NCBI RefSeq assembly: GCF_000621785.1
Contig: NZ_JHXI01000007.1
Location: 62,001 to 126,000, forward strand
Source: Ruminococcus flavefaciens ND2009
Lineage (GTDB): Bacteria > Bacillota > Clostridia > Oscillospirales > Ruminococcaceae
DNA: 64,000 nucleotides
Direction: 5' to 3'
Shown here: one piece after another, positions 17,085 through 25,147 of the stretch
How the letters are laid out: each line of letters opens with the position of its first letter
Position numbering within the stretch: the first letter of the stretch is position 1
Notes under the pieces: generated by a model
Seen by the model: only the letters and a program-made list of their open reading frames with translations
Database searches by the model: none
Told to the model about the DNA's origin: nothing
Program-made: the position numbers and the translations under genes

Positions 17085-17351
17085 ATGAAAACATATATCT
17101 ATCCCGAGAACCTCAGAGCTACAGTTAAACTGTGGTTCTGGTCGGTAAGAGACTTCATAATCATATGCGCAGGCATTATCATTTCAGTAGCGGTGTTCGC
17201 TAATTTCTGGAATGTGATACCTGCGGCGGTGACGGTCTGCTTTTCGCTTATAAGCCTGCGAGCAGACGATATGTCCGTGTTGGACTACATCATAAATGCG
17301 GTTAAATATTTCCTGCTAAGTCAACAGGAGTATCGCTGGAAGGAGAAGTAA
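17085..17351 (+). CDS. PrgI/VirB3-like membrane protein
   Basis: 88 residues with two adjacent membrane segments (about 22-40 and 42-60) and a basic C-terminus, the usual plan of PrgI proteins that sit between VirB6 and VirB4. IYPENLRATVKLWFWSVRDF matches the N-terminal signature (a short beta start, then a basic loop). It probably anchors the VirB4 ATPase. The last codon overlaps the next start by one base. Confidence 0.8.
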   Translation: MKTYIYPENLRATVKLWFWSVRDFIIICAGIIISVAVFANFWNVIPAAVTVCFSLISLRADDMSVLDYIINAVKYFLLSQQEYRWKEK

Positions 17352-17938
17352 TGGCAAAAAATAAGAAAAACGGCGTTCAGGACCTCATTGGTCTTGAACG
17401 CTTTACTAATTACGGCATAAAAACAGATAAGGCGGAGATAGTATTCTTCTCCGTTGAGCCGACAAATATCTCGGTACTGTCTTCGGCAAACATCGAGATA
17501 AAGGTGCATGACCTGACAATAGTGTTGTCAATGATACCTGATCTTGAGATAATAGCTATGGACAGTGCGGAGCGTTTCGACGGCAATAAATGGTATGTCA
17601 AAGAGCGATTACAGAAAGAAGAAAATCCTGCAGTAAGAGAACTGCTTCAGGCGGATCATGACTTTCTTGACGAGATACAGCTTGAAATATCTTCAGCAAG
17701 ACGTTTCATGTTCGCTGTGCGGTTCCGCAGGGAGAAGCCCGAGCAGATATTCGGTATCATATCGCAGGTGCAGAAGAATATCTCTGAACATGGCTTTTCC
17801 GTCAAGAGAATGGATAAGGCTGAGATCAAGAGAATGCTGGCACTGTATTTCGGGGCAAGCATTCTCGGAGATGAAATACCCGATATCGAAGGTGAAAACT
17901 ACATCAAGGAGGCTGATACGAATGAAGAAAAGAAATAA
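17351..17938 (+). CDS. Conserved T4SS accessory protein between PrgI and VirB4
   Basis: 195 residues without membrane segments. The region FFSVEPTNISVLSSANIEIK resembles the N-terminal, non-ATPase part of VirB4 or TraC proteins, and proteins of this size occur in the same place in related elements. This suggests a split-off VirB4 N-terminal module that docks the ATPase at the membrane. It overlaps the VirB4 gene by 17 bases. No motif for catalysis is seen. Confidence 0.55.
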   Translation: MAKNKKNGVQDLIGLERFTNYGIKTDKAEIVFFSVEPTNISVLSSANIEIKVHDLTIVLSMIPDLEIIAMDSAERFDGNKWYVKERLQKEENPAVRELLQADHDFLDEIQLEISSARRFMFAVRFRREKPEQIFGIISQVQKNISEHGFSVKRMDKAEIKRMLALYFGASILGDEIPDIEGENYIKEADTNEEKK

Positions 17939-19748
17939 GGAGCTTACCGCAGAGCAGAAGGAAGAAATGAGTGTCAAGATCTACTTCGACCGCATAGTAC
18001 CGGGAGCAGTCAAATTCTACACTGACCACTATATCTGCGGTAATTATTATAAATCTGTATGGGTAATAACGGAGTATCCTCCTACAACAGAGCAACTCGC
18101 AATACTTGCACATCTTGCCGACAAGAACGGAGTGACGCTCCGTATCTACAACAGGCTGGTAGACAGCATTGAACAGGATAAGATAGTACAGCAGGCTATG
18201 CGCAAGAATCACATGATGACAACCGTAAATAACGTGAACGAGAGTATAAAGGCTCAGGACAACATCAACGATATCGTAGAGCTCGTAAGTGACATGAACC
18301 GCAACAAGGAGCCTCTCCTCCACTGCTCCGTTTTTATTGAGCTGAAAGCGGATAGTGATGATAAGCTGAAGGAGCTCCAGAACGATACAAGAATGGAGCT
18401 TACAAGAGCGAAGATATCAGTAGACAGACTTATCCTCCGACAGAAAGAAGGCTTCCTGTCAGTGCTTCCGAGCGGAATGAATATGTTTGGCGGTCAGTAT
18501 GAGCGAATACTTCCTGCGAGTGCGGTGGCAAATTTATATCCATTAAACTATTCGGGTAAGACCGATGAACACGGCTTCTATCTCGGTCGAGACAAATATG
18601 GCAGTAATGTGCTTGTGGACTTCGACAGGCGTACCGAGGATAAGACCAACAGCAATATCCTTATCCTCGGTAACAGCGGTCAGGGTAAGTCATACCTGAT
18701 GAAGCTCCTGCTTTGTAATCTCCGGGAATCAGGCAAGAATATCCTTGTGCTGGATCCCGAGCAGGAATACCATGATCTCTGCGACAACCTTGGCGGCACA
18801 TATATCGATATGATGTCGGGAGAATATATGATAAATCCGCTTGAGCCTAAGTCATGGACTGACGGCGAAAAAGGAAATAAGGACGAGCCGGAGGCATTCA
18901 GGAAAATATCCAAGCTCAGTCAGCACATATCCTACCTCAAAGATTTCTTCCGTGCGTACAAGGACTTCACCGATGCGGAGATTGACACCATTGAGCTAAT
19001 GCTCATAAGGCTTTATGCACGTTTCGGTATTGATGATACCACAGACCTTGATAAGCTGACCGGAGAAGATTATCCTCTCATGGATGACTTGTATGAACTC
19101 TGCGAGAAGGAGTTCAGGAGCTTCGACCCCGAGGTGAAGTACATCTATACCGAGGATACGCTCCAGAATATCTGTCTTGGCATCTACTCAATGTGCAAGG
19201 GAGCTGAATCTAAATACTTCAACGGGCACACAAATATCCGCAGCGGCGACTTCGTATGCTTTGGAGTTAAAGGCATTATGGACACCAACAAAAAGCTGAG
19301 AGATACTCTGCTCTTCAATATTCTGTCGTATATGAACGACCAGATACTTGGCAAGGGCAATTCGATAGCAGCGATAGATGAGGCGTACCTCTTTCTTTAC
19401 AACAGAACAGCAATTGAGTACATCAGAAACGGTATGAAACGCTGCCGTAAGAAAGAATCGGCATTTATTCTTGCATCACAGAACCTTGAGGACTTCCTGC
19501 AGCCTGATATACGGGAGCTGACAAAACCGTTGTTCAGTATACCGACTCATCACTTCCTGTTCAACCCCGGCAACATAAAGGCTGAGGAATTCATAGATAC
19601 GCTTCAGCTTGAGCCTGCGGAATATGAGCTGATCAGGTTTCCGGAGAGAGGTACCTGCCTCTATCGCTGCGGCAATGAGCGGTATCTGCTCATGGTCAAG
19701 GCACCGAAATACAAGGCGGTTCTCTTCGGTTCGGCTGGAGGAAGATAA
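17922..19748 (+). CDS. VirB4-type conjugation ATPase
   Basis: 608 residues from the ATG at 17922, preceded by AAGGAGG. The open frame runs further upstream but only through the coding part of the previous gene. The Walker A is GNSGQGKSYLMKLL at about residue 250, Walker B is IAAIDEAYLFLY at about 483, and the downstream ILASQNLEDFLQ is the usual VirB4 sensor segment. It powers assembly or substrate passage of the mating channel. The protein is shorter at the N-terminus than many VirB4s, which fits the separate gene just upstream supplying that part. Confidence 0.92.
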   Translation: MKKRNKELTAEQKEEMSVKIYFDRIVPGAVKFYTDHYICGNYYKSVWVITEYPPTTEQLAILAHLADKNGVTLRIYNRLVDSIEQDKIVQQAMRKNHMMTTVNNVNESIKAQDNINDIVELVSDMNRNKEPLLHCSVFIELKADSDDKLKELQNDTRMELTRAKISVDRLILRQKEGFLSVLPSGMNMFGGQYERILPASAVANLYPLNYSGKTDEHGFYLGRDKYGSNVLVDFDRRTEDKTNSNILILGNSGQGKSYLMKLLLCNLRESGKNILVLDPEQEYHDLCDNLGGTYIDMMSGEYMINPLEPKSWTDGEKGNKDEPEAFRKISKLSQHISYLKDFFRAYKDFTDAEIDTIELMLIRLYARFGIDDTTDLDKLTGEDYPLMDDLYELCEKEFRSFDPEVKYIYTEDTLQNICLGIYSMCKGAESKYFNGHTNIRSGDFVCFGVKGIMDTNKKLRDTLLFNILSYMNDQILGKGNSIAAIDEAYLFLYNRTAIEYIRNGMKRCRKKESAFILASQNLEDFLQPDIRELTKPLFSIPTHHFLFNPGNIKAEEFIDTLQLEPAEYELIRFPERGTCLYRCGNERYLLMVKAPKYKAVLFGSAGGR

Positions 19749-19751
19749 GGC

Positions 19752-19780
19752 TTGATTCAAGAAAGAAAGTGTGGTATAAT
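19752..19780 (+). promoter_or_regulatory. Strong sigma-A promoter for the HipA-like gene
   Basis: TTGATT (19752-19757), a 17-base spacer and a perfect TATAAT (19775-19780) preceded by TGG (extended -10). It lies between the virB4 stop and the next start, so the HipA-like gene can be expressed independently of the transfer operon. Confidence 0.8.
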
Positions 19781-19807
19781 GTGGGATAAGAATTGTAGGT
19801 GAGAACG

Positions 19808-21058
19808 ATGAGATATTCGCTTATGCATAAAAATATTATAGTCGCTGATATTGAGATCGACGATGCTATTTGTATGATCACAAAGGTAAACAGCGTCTAC
19901 GCAAAGGAGCATATGCCGTTAGGTGTTGTTCGTAATGAGTATGGCAGAGAAACGATAGACAGGTATGCTCTGAACCAGTGGTGGGCAAATCGCTGTATTC
20001 CTTCAAGGCGTATGGGACTATCAGATGCAGCCTATATTCTCAGATCATCTCCACAACAGCTTGTGACTGAAAGTTGGGGCTTGAGTCTGTCAGACCATTA
20101 CTGGCTGAGGCCTTGTGATAACGAGCTCAGTAATACCACTCTCTATGAAAATGTTAACTTCTTCGATAATGATTTCTCTGAGGACGTGGGAGATATACTG
20201 CTCGGGCTGAAGGAAGAAACCGATAATATCAACTTCTGGTCTCCTGATAATACTACAAACGGTAATCTGAAGAAGTGCTGGAGGATCATTGACGGTAAAC
20301 GGGTCCTTCTCAAGTCGGGCTCTTATCCGTTTCAACAACAGTCATTCAATGAGGTCATCGCCTCAAGGATAATGGATAGGTTCGGAATAGATCATGTTCC
20401 GTACACAGTAACGTGGATAAACGATGAGCCATACAGCGTGTGCGAGGATTTTGTAACGAAGGATACTGAGCTAATAACAGCATGGCAGATAATGCAGCTA
20501 AGAACAAAAGCAAATCACGAAAACGAATATTTGCATTTTGTGGATATATGTAGTGAAATTGGTGTGGACATAGTTACTGCTCTTGACGGAATGATAGTCC
20601 TTGACTATATCATAGCAAACGAGGACAGGCACTTCAATAACTTCGGACTTCTGCGTGATGCTAATACCCTTGAATGGCTTGGTGCTGCTCCCATATTCGA
20701 CAGCGGAACGTCACTGTGGTATAACCGGAATACAGCTCAAATAGCACGGAATAACATAATTTGTAAGCCGTTCAAGAAGACACACGGCGAGCAGTTAAAA
20801 CTTGTCTCCTCCCTTGAATGGTTCGAGGCATCAAAGCTCGACGGTATCGAGGATGAGATACTTGAAGTGTTCAGCGACGATAAGGCAGCTCAGTATATTG
20901 ATACTGAACGTGCGAAGACTATAGCTGCCGAAGTCAGAAACAGGATAGAGACTGTTGAAAGCATGGCGATGAGCCATACACAAAGCTATGATATCTCCTC
21001 CACTGAGGGCGATGTCGAAGAAGATGTAGCTGAAAGCTACGGAATGAAAATGGAATAA
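19808..21058 (+). CDS. HipA-like kinase-fold protein
   Basis: 416 residues. ATG at 19808 is preferred over the GTG at 19799 because the latter overlaps the AGGTGAG site. The C-terminal half has HipA-type kinase features: DYIIANEDRHFNNFGLLRD (catalytic loop with D and N) and APIFDSGTSLW (metal-binding D). HipA proteins are Ser/Thr kinases, in some cases toxins acting on tRNA synthetases. No HipB-like antitoxin is next to it. Own promoter and terminator make it a one-gene unit within the element. The tail EEDVAESYGMKME matches the shared acidic/Met C-terminus, so it may be delivered to recipients. Confidence 0.7.
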   Translation: MRYSLMHKNIIVADIEIDDAICMITKVNSVYAKEHMPLGVVRNEYGRETIDRYALNQWWANRCIPSRRMGLSDAAYILRSSPQQLVTESWGLSLSDHYWLRPCDNELSNTTLYENVNFFDNDFSEDVGDILLGLKEETDNINFWSPDNTTNGNLKKCWRIIDGKRVLLKSGSYPFQQQSFNEVIASRIMDRFGIDHVPYTVTWINDEPYSVCEDFVTKDTELITAWQIMQLRTKANHENEYLHFVDICSEIGVDIVTALDGMIVLDYIIANEDRHFNNFGLLRDANTLEWLGAAPIFDSGTSLWYNRNTAQIARNNIICKPFKKTHGEQLKLVSSLEWFEASKLDGIEDEILEVFSDDKAAQYIDTERAKTIAAEVRNRIETVESMAMSHTQSYDISSTEGDVEEDVAESYGMKME

Positions 21059-21065
21059 GCAATGC

Positions 21066-21093
21066 GGAGACTGCGAAAGCGGTCTCCTTTTTT
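21066..21093 (+). terminator. Rho-independent terminator after the HipA-like gene
   Basis: A 9-bp stem (GGAGACTGC / GCGGTCTCC, one G-T pair) with a GAAA tetraloop is followed directly by six T residues (21088-21093). This is a textbook terminator. Confidence 0.9.
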
Positions 21094-21113
21094 GCTGAAA
21101 GGAGAAATGCTAA

Positions 21114-21467
21114 ATGGAGAATATGATCAATAAACTCGAGTCTGTTATCAAAGAAGAATACAATAACAAATATGCCGAATGGCTGAACCTGAGTCACGAA
21201 GAACTCATAGAGAAAGCCGATGAAATATCTGCTGCCCGATTCGTAAAGGATAATATCCAAGACTCATTCACAGAGGAAGAAGCGGAATATCTGCTGCATT
21301 TCAAGTCTCCTCTGGAGATACTGATCGACAGAATAACTGTTCTTAACGATCCGAATAACATAGCTGTAAAGGAGCAGTTCAGCGATATGGTATCGGAGAT
21401 GTATGACAAGAAGGATGAGTATTCTGACTATGAACTCAACGAGGACTCAGGAATGCAGATGCAGTAA
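21114..21467 (+). CDS. DUF3848-like protein
   Basis: 117 residues, mostly helical and acidic, resembling DUF3848 (blocks EELIEKADEIS, VKDNIQDSFTEEEAEYLL and SPLEILIDR). DUF3848 often occurs in the same cargo proteins as DUF3849 and YodL. It ends ELNEDSGMQMQ, a clear copy of the shared tail. AAAGGAG lies 7 bases upstream, after the terminator of the preceding gene, so its own promoter must overlap that region or transcription reads through. Confidence 0.7.
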   Translation: MENMINKLESVIKEEYNNKYAEWLNLSHEELIEKADEISAARFVKDNIQDSFTEEEAEYLLHFKSPLEILIDRITVLNDPNNIAVKEQFSDMVSEMYDKKDEYSDYELNEDSGMQMQ

Positions 21468-21478
21468 GGAGGCGGCAA

Positions 21479-22465
21479 ATGGAAAAAGTGTTGATATTGC
21501 TGGCGAAGATTCTTGCCGATAAAAAGACCAGAGATAAGGTGTTGATATTTATTGGCAGTATCGTTGTAGGCTTTCTGCTCCTGCTTGCAGCTCCTATAAT
21601 TGCTCTGTATACGATTGGAAACGTTGACATCGAACCACCTGAGATAGACCGAAACACTTTCAATGAAAGTGCATTCATAGAGCAGTTATCTCCCGAGCAG
21701 CAGGAGCGGATGTCTGAGATACAGTCCGCAGGTGATGCGATAGAAGCAGAGCTGACAGCACTTGGCATACCAAATCAAACCATAAAGGCACAGCTCATAT
21801 ATATGTCATACTTCGATGAGGTAGAAGGTTTCTATGCGAACTTCTACGCTCATCTTTTTTATTCCGCACCCAATGACGAGATACTCATCGACAGCATCAA
21901 TCAGAATTACGGACTGAGCATTGACTACAATGAGTTCATGAGGACGTATACTTTTGTGATGAATGCAACTATCGATCCTCATATGTTCACAGACATTGCA
22001 ACAAAAAATACTGCCGACCTTGCAGCCTGGGCAGAGAATGCATATATGTCTGAATGGCAGTATGCAGATAACTGTTTCGGCGAAAGGACCGGAGAGAACA
22101 GACTTCGCTGTGCTGATAACGTCGGTCTCATAATGGGCTACGTCAGGTATGATGCGGAGAATAAGGTATTCACTTCGGATACGGTAGACCTCTACTATAC
22201 CGAACAAGGCAGCATCGATACAATGCCTGATGTGAAAGGTGTGGGAGTCTTCAATGGCAGTGAGTTCGGTGTATATGTGGGCGGCGGTGAGGTTGTTTTC
22301 TCCTCTGCTATGGGCGGCGTTCAGCAGCAGAGCCTCACAGAGGGAGGCTGGACTTCATGGTGTACGTTCGATGCGGTGACATATCCGCAGGAGGTACAGG
22401 ACAGGATAAATGAGCTTCAGGAGCCGACAACAGAAGCGACTACTGAAACAACTACAGGAGATTGA
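21479..22465 (+). CDS. Membrane-anchored NlpC/P60-like protein, probably inactive
   Basis: 328 residues. One membrane segment (about 22-45) is followed by an extracellular helical region (about 55-190) and a C-terminal domain like NlpC/P60 (about 195-300): Cys in LRCADNVGLIMGYV and the strand pair EFGVYVGGGEVVFSS. In active enzymes the latter position reads like HVGIYVG; here the His is replaced, so peptidase activity is doubtful. Homologous proteins recur in T4SS operons of this kind. It may bind peptidoglycan at the mating site. The end is a Thr-rich stretch without a tail motif or anchor. Confidence 0.6.
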   Translation: MEKVLILLAKILADKKTRDKVLIFIGSIVVGFLLLLAAPIIALYTIGNVDIEPPEIDRNTFNESAFIEQLSPEQQERMSEIQSAGDAIEAELTALGIPNQTIKAQLIYMSYFDEVEGFYANFYAHLFYSAPNDEILIDSINQNYGLSIDYNEFMRTYTFVMNATIDPHMFTDIATKNTADLAAWAENAYMSEWQYADNCFGERTGENRLRCADNVGLIMGYVRYDAENKVFTSDTVDLYYTEQGSIDTMPDVKGVGVFNGSEFGVYVGGGEVVFSSAMGGVQQQSLTEGGWTSWCTFDAVTYPQEVQDRINELQEPTTEATTETTTGD

Positions 22466-22470
22466 AAAAT

Positions 22471-22923
22471 ATGAAGATAACAATTACTGCGGCAGACAAG
22501 AGTGAAGAAAAGCTCTTCTATGCCTGCGACGAAGAAGAAATAAAGGCATCTAAGATCGGTCATATGCGGTTCGACTTTGGAACGGGAAGACAGTTCTATG
22601 GCTCATGGTTCGGAACTACAAGCGAGCTGAACGATGATGAATTCAGAACAGAGTTCAACGAGTTAACGAAGGAACTCCGACAGGGACTGCTCAAGGACAG
22701 GACAGCTATGGGTAAGTTTGTCCGAGAGCATCCGTCCTTGGATCTCGGCAGTCGTGGCAACGGTTACAAGGTACAGACGGACGAGCATACCTACTACCTG
22801 CGGTGTAAACCGCAGCCCGGCGACTACGACTGTTACTGCTTCTGCTATGAGCGTGAGCCACTGGAACAGGCAATGACCGAAGATATGGCAGAGGAAGAAA
22901 AAATAGGAATGGAGATGAACTGA
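22471..22923 (+). CDS. Conserved element protein with acidic/Met tail, unknown function
   Basis: 150 residues. ATG at 22471 is used; the TTG at 22462 is too close to the AGGAG. The protein has a beta-rich N-terminal half (ITITAADKSEEKLFYAC, then IGHMRFDFGTGRQFYGSWFG) and a C-terminal block with YYLRCKPQPGDYDCYCFCY. Similar proteins occur beside ArdA-like genes in related elements; the family has no known activity. It ends AEEEKIGMEMN, one of the best copies of the shared tail. The next gene begins immediately at the stop. Confidence 0.6.
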   Translation: MKITITAADKSEEKLFYACDEEEIKASKIGHMRFDFGTGRQFYGSWFGTTSELNDDEFRTEFNELTKELRQGLLKDRTAMGKFVREHPSLDLGSRGNGYKVQTDEHTYYLRCKPQPGDYDCYCFCYEREPLEQAMTEDMAEEEKIGMEMN

Positions 22924-24120
22924 ATGACGATAAGACTTAGATACGGAGATAAGGAAATGAGCTGGGGAATGCCTGTCTCGGCTATAAACCTACAGGACAT
23001 ACTCGACAGAATGAATGTCCAGAGTGGCAGAGAAATAGAGTTCATGTTCTCAAAATACGATATGGTCGACCTGCCTGCCAACATTCTTGACAAGTGGTAC
23101 AAGGCTGATATTTACAAGCTCAATGTATTCGCAGAACGCTTTCAGCGGCTCGAGGATCATCAGAAAGCAGGCTTCAAGAGTGTTCTCATGAGAAATCCTG
23201 ACAGCAGCATTGATGATATGATAGCGATGACCTATGGCATCGACTGTGTTCCCGTATACCCGGCGGCGACATATGCTGAGATTGGTGAGATAGCTGTTGA
23301 TAATGAAATGCTGCCTGAGATTGAGGAATGCTCCGATGCCGTCATAGGGCTACTGGATTATGAAAAAGTTGGAAAGCTTCTTGCTGAAAGAGATAATGGT
23401 ATATTTGTTGACGGCTATTATTGTATGCCTGACAGCTACGAGGAACCTGACATATCCCTAACCATAGAGATGCCTGACAAAAGATTTTTCAGAGTGCTGG
23501 CATCACCGTATGCAGACGATACAGATCAGGGACAGTGGTTCAACCTGCCCGAAGATATGCAGCAGCTGCGTGAATATGCTGCCGAGTGGAGATCCTTGCC
23601 TGAGCAGATGTATTATCCGGTTGTCAAATGTATACTCCCAAATATATCTGAGGCATTCTACGATGAACCTGATTGGGAAGATGATATGATAGCACTCTCC
23701 GAGCAGATGACTTGTATGAGCAAGGCACAGATGGTGAAGCTGAAAGCAGTCATGGAGGCTGAGAATATTCAGACCTTCTCGGCGGCAAGAGATGCTATCA
23801 ACTGCCTGAACGAATACGACTTCGATCCGATGGTTCAGGACGAGAGTCAGTACGGAAAGGTGTATGCCTGTCGAGTCTTCACGACGAACTTCGACTGGAG
23901 CATTCTGGAGAACTGTGATATGAATGACTTCGGAAAGCAGGTGCTCAGTCGTAAGCGTGGAGAGCTTACTGAGTACGGTGTAATCTCAGGCAGAGGTCAG
24001 AAGCTCTATACTACGTTGACTGCTGAGCCTGAGACAATAGAAGAAGCAGAGAAGTTAACCGAGGACGAGTCCGAGACGGAAGATGAGTCTGAGGAAATGA
24101 GTATGGGAGGAATATCATGA
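22924..24120 (+). CDS. ArdA-like antirestriction protein (duplicated domain)
   Basis: 398 residues, very acidic. The segment LPANILDKWYKADIYKLNVF and the following helices with DSSIDDMIAMTYGIDC match the ArdA family, whose members mimic B-form DNA and block type I restriction enzymes. A second, diverged copy of the same helical unit appears at about 255-305 (ALSEQMTCMSKAQMVKLKAV, then RDAINCLNEYDFDPM). The function would protect incoming single- or double-stranded element DNA. It ends EEMSMGGIS, a copy of the shared tail, which makes sense if the protein must be present in the recipient at the time of entry. Confidence 0.7.
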   Translation: MTIRLRYGDKEMSWGMPVSAINLQDILDRMNVQSGREIEFMFSKYDMVDLPANILDKWYKADIYKLNVFAERFQRLEDHQKAGFKSVLMRNPDSSIDDMIAMTYGIDCVPVYPAATYAEIGEIAVDNEMLPEIEECSDAVIGLLDYEKVGKLLAERDNGIFVDGYYCMPDSYEEPDISLTIEMPDKRFFRVLASPYADDTDQGQWFNLPEDMQQLREYAAEWRSLPEQMYYPVVKCILPNISEAFYDEPDWEDDMIALSEQMTCMSKAQMVKLKAVMEAENIQTFSAARDAINCLNEYDFDPMVQDESQYGKVYACRVFTTNFDWSILENCDMNDFGKQVLSRKRGELTEYGVISGRGQKLYTTLTAEPETIEEAEKLTEDESETEDESEEMSMGGIS

Positions 24121-24344
24121 AGAGATCAATAACAGTACAGATACCCGAAGAAAAGCTGTCGGCGATAGAGATGTATCTCGAGCAAAAGAACACGACACTT
24201 GCGGCGGAGCTCGACAAGCAGGTCGAGCAGATATATACCAAGGTCGTGCCTCAGAATGTCAGAGAGTACATCGAGCTGACTGCAAAACAGCAGATACGCA
24301 GACCTCGCAGGTCTGTAGACAGCACACCGAAGCCCGAAGAGTAA
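24117..24344 (+). CDS. DUF6103-like small protein
   Basis: 75 residues, overlapping the ArdA-like stop as ATGA. It has the layout of a ribbon-helix-helix-like small protein (ITVQIPEEKLSAIEMYLEQK) followed by a second helix and a basic PRRS tail. It resembles DUF6103, found just upstream of the mobilization region in related elements. Its place at the edge of the presumed oriT suggests a DNA-binding relaxosome role, which is inference. Confidence 0.6.
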   Translation: MKRSITVQIPEEKLSAIEMYLEQKNTTLAAELDKQVEQIYTKVVPQNVREYIELTAKQQIRRPRRSVDSTPKPEE

Positions 24345-24453
24345 CTCGCCCCGTGTCGCGCGAGAATGCGCTGTGTGCGATTTTGTGCGACAGTGTCGGG
24401 AAAGGATACCACCTCGGGAGTGCCGAGCCGTTTTCGGGCAGTTTTGGCGGCGG

Positions 24454-24473
24454 TCCGAAACAGCGGTTTCGGA
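24454..24473. repeat. Inverted repeat in candidate oriT, 8-bp arms
   Basis: Arms TCCGAAAC and GTTTCGGA are perfect complements with a 4-base loop AGCG. A hairpin of this size on single-stranded DNA is a usual relaxase or accessory-protein recognition element. Confidence 0.65.
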
Positions 24474-24509
24474 GAGCTTCCGAGGGTGGTTTCTGGGTTG
24501 CAGGTAAAA

Positions 24510-24531
24510 GGCTGGCGTCAAACCGCCAGCC
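24510..24531. repeat. Inverted repeat in candidate oriT, 8-bp GC-rich arms
   Basis: Arms GGCTGGCG and CGCCAGCC are perfect complements with a 6-base loop. The adjacent sequence does not run into a T-tract, so a terminator is less likely than an oriT hairpin, although it could also stop transcription from the operon upstream. Confidence 0.65.
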
Positions 24532-24619
24532 ATTCCACAGCGGACCGGCAAAGCCGACCGCATTTTCGAGCTTTTCAGAATTTAACGATTGGAGTCAAAA
24601 TGAAAGTTGGTGAAAAATC

Positions 24620-25093
24620 TTGGAGTCAAATAATACAAAAGACAAGAAAAACAGCAGTGATTCGGAAAAATTTGATGGAGTCACTGCCTCTAAAATTAAG
24701 TTTCCGCTGTACATCTATCCGGAGACAATGAAAACGGTCAATAGTCTGTACAAGGCTGACTGCTGTCCTACCAAAACTGAATTCATGGAAAAAGCGATTC
24801 GTTTTTACTGTGCTCACCTTATGCAGAATAAGCCTGAACTTATTGAGTACCTTGCACCGCAGGTAGGTACGATAGTTGACGGAACTATAAAGGGAACAGA
24901 GCAGCGGTTGTCACGTGCTATATTCAAGTTAGCTGTCGAAGTAGGAGTGCAGACACATATGCTTGCAGCAATCAATGATATAGATGACACAACTCTTTTC
25001 AAACTTCGTGATATGGTCACAGACGAGATCAGACGCATAAACGGTATAATAAACTTTGAAAGTGCTGTGAGATATCAGCGGAGTGAGGAATAA
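24620..25093 (+). CDS. Relaxosome accessory protein (MobC-like, ribbon-helix-helix type)
   Basis: 157 residues from a TTG at 24620, the only possible start after the in-frame stop at 24611; GGTGA lies 6 bases before it. After a polar N-terminus comes IKFPLYIYPETMKTVNSLYK and a helix pair (TKTEFMEKAIRFYCAHLM), which looks like a ribbon-helix-helix DNA-binding unit. A long helical C-terminal part follows. It sits between the candidate oriT and the relaxase, the normal place for a protein that binds oriT. The second copy of the TTGGAGTCAAA repeat overlaps its start codon, so it might repress its own translation or transcription. Confidence 0.65.
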   Translation: MESNNTKDKKNSSDSEKFDGVTASKIKFPLYIYPETMKTVNSLYKADCCPTKTEFMEKAIRFYCAHLMQNKPELIEYLAPQVGTIVDGTIKGTEQRLSRAIFKLAVEVGVQTHMLAAINDIDDTTLFKLRDMVTDEIRRINGIINFESAVRYQRSEE

Positions 25094-25098
25094 ATAAA

Positions 25099-25119
25099 AG
25101 CGCTGTATGATACAGCGCT
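25099..25119. repeat. Hairpin between accessory protein and relaxase genes
   Basis: AGCGCTGTA and TACAGCGCT form a perfect 9-bp stem with a 3-base loop. No T-run follows. It lies 13 bases before the ribosome binding site of the relaxase gene and could limit relaxase translation, act as a weak terminator, or belong to oriT. Confidence 0.6.
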
Positions 25120-25132
25120 ATACATATATCAT

Positions 25133-25147
25133 GGAGGTGAGAGTACG
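25133..25147 (+). promoter_or_regulatory. Strong Shine-Dalgarno with ACG in the start position
   Basis: GGAGGTGA (25133-25140) is a near-perfect ribosome binding site. Four bases later, in frame with the relaxase, is ACG (25145-25147), exactly where homologous relaxases begin with Met. No ATG, GTG or TTG in this frame lies close enough to use this site. Confidence 0.7.

Larger units (their letters stand above)
24345..24619 (+). other. Noncoding region with several inverted repeats: candidate oriT
   Basis: 275 bases without a convincing gene, GC-richer than the surroundings and placed directly before the relaxosome accessory protein and relaxase. It holds CTCGG / CCGAG (24413-24427), TCCGAAAC / GTTTCGGA (24454-24473) and GGCTGGCG / CGCCAGCC (24510-24531). 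A direct repeat TTGGAGTCAAA occurs at 24589-24599 and again at 24620-24630 at the start of the next gene. Position and repeats fit an origin of transfer; the nick site cannot be named. Confidence 0.55.

Noticed and set aside
17658..17921. Long N-terminal extension of VirB4 from 17658
   Set aside because: It lies wholly inside the preceding gene in another frame and reads as low-complexity; the ATG at 17922 has AAGGAGG.
24353..24731. Two overlapping open frames in the candidate oriT
   Set aside because: Composition is that of non-coding repeats, no ribosome sites, and they overlap the accessory gene in the wrong frame.
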